Origin: Saprospiraceae bacterium
GTDB taxonomy: Bacteria > Bacteroidota > Bacteroidia > Chitinophagales > Saprospiraceae
Reading direction: 5' to 3'
NCBI GenBank assembly: GCA_029251525.1
Contig: JAQXDE010000005.1
Coordinates: 1-64,000 of the forward strand
Length of the DNA stretch: 64,000 nt
A program made the position numbers and the translations under genes. The notes below the pieces were generated by a model. It was given only the letters and a program-made list of their open reading frames with translations, was not told the origin of the DNA and searched no databases. This document shows positions 56,138-64,000 of this stretch, piece after piece (the stretch's first letter is position 1; every line of letters starts with the position of its first letter).

Positions 56138-59100
56138 CTAATTTATTTTTATTTGTTTGTAATCTTTAAAAATTGGTGTTTGTGCTGCTTCTACTTTTGC
56201 TCTGTAATCTTTCCAATCAATTTCAAAAAATGCGTTCAATTTAATTAGAGCATCAGTAATTTTTTCCTCTGCTTTGGCAGTTGAGTATTGAGCCATTTGA
56301 CTTGGTTTGCCGGGCGAATCGTAAATGTATCCAGCTGCTGTAAACAAATAAGAATTGATCCGATCGTCTCTCCGTTGGATCCCTTTTGCATCTCTTGGAG
56401 AAGTGAAAAGGTATTGCAATTGAGAAATAGAATCAGTCAAAGATTTTCCTAATTTCTTTATTTCAGTTTTAATAGAATCAGGAGCATTGACCATTTGATC
56501 ATTGACTAACTTGATTGTTTTTTTCGATTCCTTTAATCGTTCAAAACCTTTGTAGGCCGTTATCACTAGATCTGAGAAATCATTAATCGCTTGCTCTTGT
56601 TGTTGCATTTGATAAGGAGTCATTTTTCGTCTAGGGTCAAGGTTGACTTTGACCATAGTTGAGTCTTTGAAGTCACCATAGCTAAAAACCATTTTATAAG
56701 TTCCAGGCGAAACATCTGGGCCATTGCCTGGAGGATCAGCATCTTCTTCAATAGTTCTCCAAGAAGGATAGCGAACACCATCACGGTTCATGCTCCAACC
56801 AAATCTATTCATACCTGGATCTAATTTACGAGAGTAAGTTCTGATTGTGTCGCCAGCCATATTTATTACACGGATTTTTACTTTTCCATTTTTTGCACCT
56901 ACTTTTTTCTTTGATTTATCTTCGGTTATTGGTTCATTTTCGTCCTTTTTATCTTTTTTCTTTTTTTTCTCAGCTCTTGTTTTCTCTTTGTCTTCTTTTT
57001 TTACCCAGATAGAAATCATCGGATTTGCTCCTTTATTATCCCCTATGAAGGTTGCATCAGCTGTAAATCGAACTCCATCAACTGATCGAAATGATGCGAG
57101 ATATCCTTCTGTTGCAGAAATTACGTCAAAGTCTTTTTTTAATAAGTCACCTTTTGTTTTTGCTAGCTCTCGAAATACTCTGATGTCATCAAAAATCCAA
57201 ATTGATCGTCCAAAACTCCCCACGATCAGATCGTGATCTCTTGGGTGAATTTTTAAATCACGCGTCGAAACAGAGGGATAATCTTTCATCCACTTGTTCC
57301 AATTTTGACCTTTATCGATTGAAAAATATAAGCCATAATCGGTTCCTAAAATCAATAAGTCTTCTTCAACAGGATCTTGAACGATGGAAAGAGTGTGACC
57401 TTTTACAGTACTTCCATCGGCCAATCTTTGGAAAGTTTCACCAAAGTTAGTCGTGTGGTAAAGGTAAGTTCCCCAGTCATTTTGACGATAATTATTTAGT
57501 ATAATAAATGCTTCCCCAGCATTTTTTTGATTTAGTTCGATATATGGAATCCAAGCATTTTTTGGAGCACCTGGAAGACGATTAGAAAGGTTAGCCCAGT
57601 TTTTTCCACCATCACGCGTGAGTTGTAAATTACCATCGTCAGTTCCCACCCAAATGGTGTTTTTATCAACAGGACTTGGAAGGATAGCTAAAATTGTTGC
57701 GTGATTTTCAGCACGTGTAACGTCAGGTGTTAATCCTCCAGTTTTAAAACCAGCATTAATTTTCGCTGTATCATTCGTTGTCAAATCAGGAGAAATAATC
57801 TCCCAACTCATACCTGAGTCATTGCTTTTGTGAACGAATTGACTTCCAAAATAAAGTCCATTTTCATTAAACGGATTTTGTGCAATCGCTGAGTTCCAAT
57901 TGAACCTCAATTCCATTCCATCTGGGTGAACTGGTTTAATCGAAGTTGTGTGACCTGTTTCTCGATCCACCAAACCAACAAACCCACCTTGAGACATTGA
58001 CCACAAGTATCGACTATTTCCTTTTTTGAAAATCATATCAAAACCATCACCGAACATAACTTCTTGATAGTCCTCATTTCGAATTCCCCCTCGTTTCCAA
58101 ATCGAGCTTGGTCCAACCCAAGAACCATTGTCTTGCATTCCTCCTCCTATGTTGTAGGGTATTTCCATATCATAATTGATATGGTAAAACTGACCAACGG
58201 GGATGTTCTCCACAAACCTCCAATTTATTCCATTGTCTCTAGAAATATTTATACCACCATCGTTACCTTCAATCATATAACTTGGATCAGTTGGGTGTTG
58301 CCAAAATGCATGATGATCAGGATGTACTCCTTTTCCGTAATCTAAGATAACTTTAAATGTTTTACCTCCATCCTCACTTTTGGTAACATAAGTATGTAAG
58401 TTCCAGAGACGATTTTCATTGCCAGAATCCACAAAGATATCTGCATAATAAAATGGTCTTCCTCCAATATTTTTCTTCGAAACTAATTTCCAATTTTCAC
58501 CACCATCAGTAGATTTGTACAAGCCATTTTCTTTCGCTTCAATTAAAGAATAAATAATATTTGGTTTGCTTGGAGCAAAGGCAAGCCCTATTCGTCCCAA
58601 GTTTCCTTCAGGCATTCCATTATCTTTTGTATTTAATTTTTTCCAAGTCTCTCCACCATCATATGTGATGTGCATCCCTGAGCCCATACCTCCTGAATTA
58701 AAGGTCCACGGTTTTCGACCAAATTCCCACATAGCTGCAACTAATTTGTTCGAATTAGAAGGGTCTATCACGAGATCAGCAATTCCAGTTGAATCATTGA
58801 CGTATAAAATTTTTTCCCAAGTCTTACCACTATCAATTGTTTTGAATACACCTCGATCGGAATTGGTACCCCAAGCTTGACCTTGAACTCCTGCGTATAC
58901 AATATTTGGATTGTCTTTATTGATTATAATTCGGTGAATGACTCTTGTTTTTTCTAAACCCATTCGCTTCCAAGTCTTACCGCCATCAATTGTTTTAAAT
59001 ATTCCTTCTCCACTATTTTGAGAATTACGAGGATTTCCCTCTCCTGTTCCTACCCAAATTTCATCGGTATTTTTTTGATTGACTGCAATACTTCCAATTG

Positions 59101-59359
59101 ACTGTAATGGAGCATCATCAAAAATTGGTTCCCACCGTATTCCTCCACTCTCTGATTTCCAAACACCTCCTGAAGCTGTACCGACATAAATGATTTGAGG
59201 ATTGGATAAATCTACATCAATGGAGGTAACTCGACCACTCATTCCTGCTGGTCCAATATTTCGCATCTCGAGATTTTCGAGATCTTCAACATTTATTTTT
59301 TGCGAAAAACTATAAACTGGAATAAGGGTTACAAAGAGAAAAATGAACAGAATTCTCAT
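56138..59359 (-). CDS. Large exported VPS10/sortilin-like BNR-repeat protein
   Basis: 1073 residues with a signal peptide (to about YSFSQ, 19). Two ten-bladed-type BNR arrays fill about 20-720, with repeated S.DGG.TW blades (GGIRWEPIF, GGKTWKRMG, SGKTWEKIL, GGETWKKLN, GGENWKLVS, GGKNWANLS, KGQNWNKWM). A long beta/helical C-terminal part (about 745-1073) includes an FlgD-like beta domain. Within it (about 790-835) is an unusual Lys/Glu/Asp-rich insert. As recalled, homologues are common in Bacteroidota and annotated as glycosyl hydrolase-like; no catalytic residues are obvious. It lacks a T9SS domain, so it probably stays in the periplasm or is anchored otherwise. Confidence 0.82.
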   Translation of the reverse strand: MRILFIFLFVTLIPVYSFSQKINVEDLENLEMRNIGPAGMSGRVTSIDVDLSNPQIIYVGTASGGVWKSESGGIRWEPIFDDAPLQSIGSIAVNQKNTDEIWVGTGEGNPRNSQNSGEGIFKTIDGGKTWKRMGLEKTRVIHRIIINKDNPNIVYAGVQGQAWGTNSDRGVFKTIDSGKTWEKILYVNDSTGIADLVIDPSNSNKLVAAMWEFGRKPWTFNSGGMGSGMHITYDGGETWKKLNTKDNGMPEGNLGRIGLAFAPSKPNIIYSLIEAKENGLYKSTDGGENWKLVSKKNIGGRPFYYADIFVDSGNENRLWNLHTYVTKSEDGGKTFKVILDYGKGVHPDHHAFWQHPTDPSYMIEGNDGGINISRDNGINWRFVENIPVGQFYHINYDMEIPYNIGGGMQDNGSWVGPSSIWKRGGIRNEDYQEVMFGDGFDMIFKKGNSRYLWSMSQGGFVGLVDRETGHTTSIKPVHPDGMELRFNWNSAIAQNPFNENGLYFGSQFVHKSNDSGMSWEIISPDLTTNDTAKINAGFKTGGLTPDVTRAENHATILAILPSPVDKNTIWVGTDDGNLQLTRDGGKNWANLSNRLPGAPKNAWIPYIELNQKNAGEAFIILNNYRQNDWGTYLYHTTNFGETFQRLADGSTVKGHTLSIVQDPVEEDLLILGTDYGLYFSIDKGQNWNKWMKDYPSVSTRDLKIHPRDHDLIVGSFGRSIWIFDDIRVFRELAKTKGDLLKKDFDVISATEGYLASFRSVDGVRFTADATFIGDNKGANPMISIWVKKEDKEKTRAEKKKKKDKKDENEPITEDKSKKKVGAKNGKVKIRVINMAGDTIRTYSRKLDPGMNRFGWSMNRDGVRYPSWRTIEEDADPPGNGPDVSPGTYKMVFSYGDFKDSTMVKVNLDPRRKMTPYQMQQQEQAINDFSDLVITAYKGFERLKESKKTIKLVNDQMVNAPDSIKTEIKKLGKSLTDSISQLQYLFTSPRDAKGIQRRDDRINSYLFTAAGYIYDSPGKPSQMAQYSTAKAEEKITDALIKLNAFFEIDWKDYRAKVEAAQTPIFKDYKQIKIN

Positions 59360-59540
59360 ATTGTTCTTGATTTTATATTTTAGTAAAAGAAATTTAAATG
59401 AAGGCTAATTTATTGAAAAAAAATGTAAGGAGGAAAGAATAAAGAGATGATGATTTAGAGAAGTCATTTTGGAGTTAAAAAAAAATAAGTGGATAGCTTT
59501 AAATGTCTTTTTTGAGATAAAAAAAGATAACAAGATTACT

Positions 59541-59548
59541 TATTTTTG
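59541..59548 (+). promoter_or_regulatory. Possible -7 element for 71-residue gene
   Basis: TATTTTTG matches TAnnTTTG 21 nt before the ATG. The nearest upstream TTG (59512-59514) is 26 nt away, longer than usual. Confidence 0.35.
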
Positions 59549-59569
59549 ATAATTTAGAAATACGTAGAT

Positions 59570-59785
59570 ATGAAATTATATTATCCAGTTTTTGATGAAA
59601 AAATAAAAACTCTCGAAGAAAAAATGATTGAGATGGTGGTGTCTCATAAATTAATTTTCAGGAAAAAGCTTAATGAACCCACACTCGAATTTGGTGAAGA
59701 TAGGGTAGAGGGTGTAGATAAGATTATGAGTTATTTGGAAGATTTGCATAGAGATATACAGAAAGGCTATTTTTGTGGATGTTAA
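59570..59785 (+). CDS. Small protein with C-terminal CxC, thioredoxin-fold-like (unsure)
   Basis: 71 residues. It starts MKLYYPVFDEKIKTLEEK and ends ...IQKGYFCGC, with the middle LEFGEDRVEGVDKIMSYLEDLHRDI. The layout resembles short Bacteroidota proteins in which a glutaredoxin-like fold has lost its usual active site and keeps a terminal Cys-x-Cys that might bind metal. This reading comes from memory of similar proteins, not from a search. It has a plausible promoter and starts with ATG. The neighbour on one side is the BNR gene, divergent; on the other side is a gene-poor stretch. Confidence 0.55.
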   Translation: MKLYYPVFDEKIKTLEEKMIEMVVSHKLIFRKKLNEPTLEFGEDRVEGVDKIMSYLEDLHRDIQKGYFCGC

Positions 59786-60608
59786 TCTATTTTAGACTAA
59801 AAATGGTGGGTGAATTTTTAAAATAAAAGTGTTCGATAATTTCTTGGTAAGGCCCAAAAAATATTCTAAATATAAGGAGTCTGAAGAAAATACCCTTTAC
59901 AAAAAAACATATTTTTTGTCTAAATCGACTAGGAGTTGTCTGAATTATTAGAGTGACACTTTGTGAACAATAAGGTAGGCTCTTTGTCATGTTAGAGAAT
60001 TGAAGGGTTATGGATATAGAATTTGGAAAATGACAAAGAAAAATTATCGAAATTCATTGGAGATTCAAAGAAAAATCGTATTTTTATGTGACAATTCGAT
60101 AAAATTTTTCTCCCTGATTCCATAGAAAAATTTACTCCTATTTCCCAATTAGAGATACGTGCCAGCCGAATAAAAACTTTACCTTTATAAATATTGGAAT
60201 TGAAGAATTTGGAAAAGTTAGATTTGTGTTAGAATATTAATTCGAGCATACCAAAATAGATATTTGATTTGGAAAAAAGAGGATGTTTGGTTTATCTTTA
60301 AACCTGAGGTATAACTACATTTAGATGAGGGTTATATTTTGCAAATTATGAATAATACGAGGCATCATTTTGTCTCAAATGTGTATCTTTATATTTTCAT
60401 TGTCTAATGAACATCATTAATGTTTCAAAATGAAGTTCATTCCCTCTGAGATGAAAAAATCTAATTTTATCTTTTTTTCGAAAAGAATTAATCCTATTTA
60501 ATGTCCTAGATATCAAATAGAATTTCCTAATTAATCATTAAGAAATAGATATTAGAGTTTGATACGTATATTTAGTTGAAATATTATACTTAACCTGAAC
60601 TACTTAAA
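59786..60608. other. 823-bp gene-poor region before adhesin gene
   Basis: AT-rich with stops in all frames and no convincing gene. A TATATTTTG-like element near 60332-60342 could be part of a promoter, but it lies about 270 nt before the adhesin start and lacks a good TTG. No RNA or repeat was recognised. Confidence 0.45.
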
Positions 60609-63600
60609 ATGAAAAGATTTTTACTTTCTATAACTACAGTTTTTATTTTATTTCTTTCGATGGCCTTCACTTTTGATTCCAATGGTAAAAATGATTATTT
60701 TGAATGCACAGTTGATGATGTAATACTGAATTTGTCTGAGTCAGTGGAACGGATAAAGTTTACTTTGCCAGTAGGAGGAATTAATAATGTGGTCTTATGT
60801 GATTTAAAGGTTGGTGCAACTTATGATTTACATCTTATCGATGTGACAAGTGCATGTGGAATTCCACCTGAATTTGAAGGTAATCCAGTTGGTAGTGAAA
60901 CTTATTTACAAATAACTCCAACTTCAACTTGTTATGATTTAAGCGTCAATAATTTTTGTAATTTTAAGAAGCCAGTAAGGCTATCTGTTTCCGAACAAGG
61001 AACTACAGCCGGATCTAATATTTTGACTGGAGCAGATATGATTCCGATCACTACAAATACTAATTATACAGCTGCTGAATTGATAGAAGACGTATTTATT
61101 GGAGGAGGATGTTTTGATGTATCAAATGTTACTTCAATTGGCTCCTTAACAGGAATTGGAGCTTTTGCAAATGGGATTAATTCTATCGGGTTTGATGAAG
61201 GAGTAGTAATATCCTCTGGGAATATAGCTACGGTTTCTGGACCTAATAATTCAGAGAGTGCTGGTTCAGCTACTGGTGGAGGGTCAGATCCAGATTTACA
61301 ACAGTTGAACTCACAAAATATTTTTGATGCCACAGGGATTGAGTTTGATTTTGCGCCTACTTTACCTAGTGTTGATTTTAGATTTGTATTTGGATCAGAG
61401 GAGTATTGTGAATTTGTTAATGCGAATGTTAATGATGTATTTGGGTTTTTTATCAGTGGACCAGGCATAACAGGACCATTTTCTAATAATTCTACCAACT
61501 TGGCTTTGATACCAATGACTAATATCCCAATAAGTATTGATGATGTAAATAATAATAGTAATCCTACCTATTTTGTACCTAATAGTGCAAATTGTGGAGG
61601 TATAACCAATGCTGCAGATATTCAATTTGATGGCTATACAATAGCTTTAACTGCCACGGCAAATGTAATTCCATGTGAAACTTATCATATAAAACTAGTA
61701 GTAGGAGATGGCGGAGATGCAATTTATGATTCGGCTGTATTTCTAGAAGCAGGTAGTTTCAATGCTGGGGGACAAGCAACTGTAAGTGCGGTAAATGCAT
61801 CTACAGGTACCAATGTTGTATATGAAGATTGTGGAGATGCGTTGATTACATTTACAAGGCAGACAGGGGACCTGAGTCTTCCTTTGTTAATTACCTACAC
61901 TATTGATCCAGCAAGTACTGCAACAAATGGAGTTGATTATACGGGACTTCCCTCGTCAATAACAATTCCTGCAGGCCAAACAGAAGTTACAATTTCTTTG
62001 ACAATATTTTCGGATGGAATTATAGAGGGATTGGAAACAATAATTATTAATATGGATAATTCTTGTTCCTGTGTTAATAGTACAGCTACGATAGAAATAC
62101 TTGATGTTCCTCCGCTGATAGTGGACCCCATGTTAGATCAATTTCTTTGTGGGCCAGAGACTGTAACGTTAGCTTCAGGAATATCAGGAGGAGTTTCTCC
62201 TTTTACTTATTTATGGAGTACAGGAGCAACAACTGCTGCCATTTCAGAGTTTGTTCCTTCTACCATGACTTATACTGTTACTGTAATGGATGCCTGTGGG
62301 AACTCAATCCAAGATGATGTTATGATTGAAGTTGGGACTACTCCAACTGCATTTATAAGCGGGGTTGGAGACATATGTCCACCAAATAATCCACTTGCAG
62401 TCATACAAATAGATTTTACAGGAACTGGTCCTTGGGATGTTTTTTATGCAATTGACGGTGTTGTACAAGCACCATTAATGGGGATTGTTGACAATCCATA
62501 CATCTTATCGGTATCAGAAATAGGTACTTACACAATCTCTCAATTAATGGTAAATGGATGTCCTGGTGATGCATCAGGTTTAGCTGTTATTACTGAAACC
62601 ATAATTGCCCCAGTATCGGTAGGAACGGATATTAGTTGTTGGGGATTTAATGATGGCTCAATTAATGTTTTTCCAATAGGTGGACAAAATCCATATTCTT
62701 ACAATTGGAGTAATCCTATCGCAAATGGAGATAGTCCAACAAATTTACCACCAGGTGATTATACAGTAACGGTTTATGATGATAATGGATGCACAGGTTT
62801 GACAAGTATAACCCTTGAGGAACCTTCTCCTATTCTATTGACAACTGTGGAGAATTCTGTTGATTGTAGTGACCCTAATAGTGGAAGTATAGATCTAACA
62901 GTGGAAGGAGGGATATTCCCCTATTCAACAATATGGAGTAATGGTACAAATGGTGAGGATCCAACCGGTTTAGCAGTAGGAACTTATACTGTTACCGTAA
63001 CAGATTTGGGAGGATGTTTTGTAACTCTAACTACTATAATAGAAAATAATGCTAGTTTTCCATCAGCTGTGGCAAATGCACCTGATTCATTAAGTTGTTC
63101 CAATCCCCAAATAAGTATTAATGGTAATGGTTCAAGTTTAGGGATTGGATATACTTATTTGTGGACAACAACTAATGGGGCTATTGTTAATAATGAAACA
63201 ACTTTAAATCCTACCATTAGTTCAACAGGTACGTACCAAATAATGGTAACTGATCCAATAGGTTGCACCCAAATTGATACGGTAATTGTTGGAGAAAATA
63301 TTACTCCACCATTAGCAGATGCGGGTTTAGAAATGATCATAGACTGCGGGACAACTATAGTTTCACTAAATGGTGGTAATTCAAGTTCTGGAAGTAGTTA
63401 TACATATGAATGGACGACTTCCGGGGGGAATATTGTCTCAGGGGGGAACACATTAAATCCCTTGGTTGATGCAGCAGGAGGTTACATTTTAACTGTAACG
63501 AATACTGCAAATGGTTGCACATCAACTTCTAGCACTAACGTAACTATTTCTGCAGATATACCTGCTGCAAATGCAGGAATATCACAATCACTGACATGTG

Positions 63601-64000
63601 GAATATTAGAGGTAACATTAGATGGTTCTGGTTCGGAGGTTGGAACAAATATTACTTACCTCTGGACGACGATAGATGGAAATATAATATCTGGAAATAA
63701 CAGCTTAAATCCGATCGTTAATGAAGTTGGAATATATCAACTTTTAGTAACGGATACTGATAATGGATGTACAGCAATTTCAACTGTTGATGTCGGTATT
63801 GATGACCAGCCTCCGGTGGCAGTAGCCAATGCACCCAACTTATTAACCTGTTCTACTTCAATAGTTTCAATAAATGGGAATGGATCTAGTTCAGGTATTA
63901 ATTTTACCTACCAATGGACTACGATTGATGGAAATATTGTGTCAGGGGAAAATTCTTTTACACCAGAAGTCGATGAAGTGGGGGTATATCAAATCTTAGT
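60609..64000 (+). CDS. Giant surface adhesin, N-terminal part; gene continues beyond the window
   Basis: Partial gene of at least 1130 codons, open to the window edge. Starts MKRFLLSITTVFILFLSMAF, a signal peptide. Residues about 150-375 are a choice-of-anchor L domain: NGINSIGFDEGVVISSGN (about 197-214), FDFAPTLPSVDFRFVFGSEEYCEF and the HIKLVVGDGGD end. A Calx-beta-like domain follows at about 395-495 (NGVDYTGLPSSITIPAG). After about 500 come SprB-like and PKD-like repeats (GGVSPFTYLWSTGATT; GGQNPYSYNWSNP; then four repeats with GSGSEVGTNITYLWTTIDGNI-type cores). The pattern suits a T9SS type B adhesin, but the sorting domain would lie outside the window. Open minus-strand frames here are shadows. 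Confidence 0.85.
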   Translation, partial: MKRFLLSITTVFILFLSMAFTFDSNGKNDYFECTVDDVILNLSESVERIKFTLPVGGINNVVLCDLKVGATYDLHLIDVTSACGIPPEFEGNPVGSETYLQITPTSTCYDLSVNNFCNFKKPVRLSVSEQGTTAGSNILTGADMIPITTNTNYTAAELIEDVFIGGGCFDVSNVTSIGSLTGIGAFANGINSIGFDEGVVISSGNIATVSGPNNSESAGSATGGGSDPDLQQLNSQNIFDATGIEFDFAPTLPSVDFRFVFGSEEYCEFVNANVNDVFGFFISGPGITGPFSNNSTNLALIPMTNIPISIDDVNNNSNPTYFVPNSANCGGITNAADIQFDGYTIALTATANVIPCETYHIKLVVGDGGDAIYDSAVFLEAGSFNAGGQATVSAVNASTGTNVVYEDCGDALITFTRQTGDLSLPLLITYTIDPASTATNGVDYTGLPSSITIPAGQTEVTISLTIFSDGIIEGLETIIINMDNSCSCVNSTATIEILDVPPLIVDPMLDQFLCGPETVTLASGISGGVSPFTYLWSTGATTAAISEFVPSTMTYTVTVMDACGNSIQDDVMIEVGTTPTAFISGVGDICPPNNPLAVIQIDFTGTGPWDVFYAIDGVVQAPLMGIVDNPYILSVSEIGTYTISQLMVNGCPGDASGLAVITETIIAPVSVGTDISCWGFNDGSINVFPIGGQNPYSYNWSNPIANGDSPTNLPPGDYTVTVYDDNGCTGLTSITLEEPSPILLTTVENSVDCSDPNSGSIDLTVEGGIFPYSTIWSNGTNGEDPTGLAVGTYTVTVTDLGGCFVTLTTIIENNASFPSAVANAPDSLSCSNPQISINGNGSSLGIGYTYLWTTTNGAIVNNETTLNPTISSTGTYQIMVTDPIGCTQIDTVIVGENITPPLADAGLEMIIDCGTTIVSLNGGNSSSGSSYTYEWTTSGGNIVSGGNTLNPLVDAAGGYILTVTNTANGCTSTSSTNVTISADIPAANAGISQSLTCGILEVTLDGSGSEVGTNITYLWTTIDGNIISGNNSLNPIVNEVGIYQLLVTDTDNGCTAISTVDVGIDDQPPVAVANAPNLLTCSTSIVSINGNGSSSGINFTYQWTTIDGNIVSGENSFTPEVDEVGVYQIL

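Noticed and set aside
56847-57236. Plus-strand open frame of 129 codons
   Set aside because: Shadow of the Lys/Glu-rich insert of the BNR/VPS10 protein; composition explains the lack of stops.
61064-61625. Minus-strand open frames of 144 and 76 codons
   Set aside because: They lie opposite the adhesin reading frame, which carries recognisable domains throughout; shadows.

Overview
The window is low-GC, gene-dense DNA that looks like a chromosome segment of a Bacteroidota bacterium, most likely from the Saprospiria/Saprospiraceae side. This placement is inferred from gene content. The main pointers are: type IX secretion (T9SS) C-terminal sorting domains on at least five proteins; a gliding-type (type B) C-terminus with SprB repeats next to a PorP/SprF gene; many lipoproteins; promoters of the TTG-N(19-23)-TAnnTTTG type; almost no Shine-Dalgarno sequences; and a B3/B4-domain protein, a UMF1 permease and CRTAC1/ASPIC repeat proteins. 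I see no transposase, integrase, phage gene, CRISPR array or rRNA.

Layout. 1-5.5 kb: two family-2 glycosyltransferases, a beta-helix lipoprotein and a UMF1-type permease. 5.7-11 kb: rimK with an AspA/AstE-like metallo-deacylase, an insulating terminator, then an ECF sigma gene, a fused anti-sigma/outer-membrane beta-barrel gene and a PepSY-like lipoprotein. 11-18.7 kb: FtsX-type permease, PBP4-type carboxypeptidase, a lipoprotein-anchored methyltransferase, purA, a STAS protein and a Fur-family regulator. 18.9-24 kb: a BCCT transporter broken by one in-frame TAA, lspA, a phosphoesterase, a tail-less SSB and a nitrilase. 24-34 kb: secreted PLD-family protein, B3/B4 protein, PorP/SprF plus SprB-repeat pair, BNR protein, histone-H1-like HHH protein, metF. 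34.7-41.6 kb: thiolase, secreted propeller and a three-gene set resembling bacillosamine-type sugar synthesis and lipid loading. 41.7 kb: initiator tRNA. 42-64 kb: large exported proteins, ending in an adhesin gene that runs off the window.

The most interesting unit is at 7.6-11 kb. The sigma gene and the lipoprotein gene about 2.3 kb downstream share a 51-nt upstream block: an A-rich tract, TCAGGCAAC, a 15-nt non-conserved spacer of identical length, and TACACCAA. Between them lies a protein with an N-terminal cytoplasmic segment, one inner-membrane helix, a coiled coil, a long Asn/Glu/Lys-rich linker and a C-terminal beta-barrel ending in Phe. I read this as an autoregulated envelope-sensing circuit in which the anti-sigma factor may span both membranes and the lipoprotein is a regulon member.

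Limits: everything is from reading sequence. No alignment, profile search or structure prediction was run; domain names rest on motif recognition.
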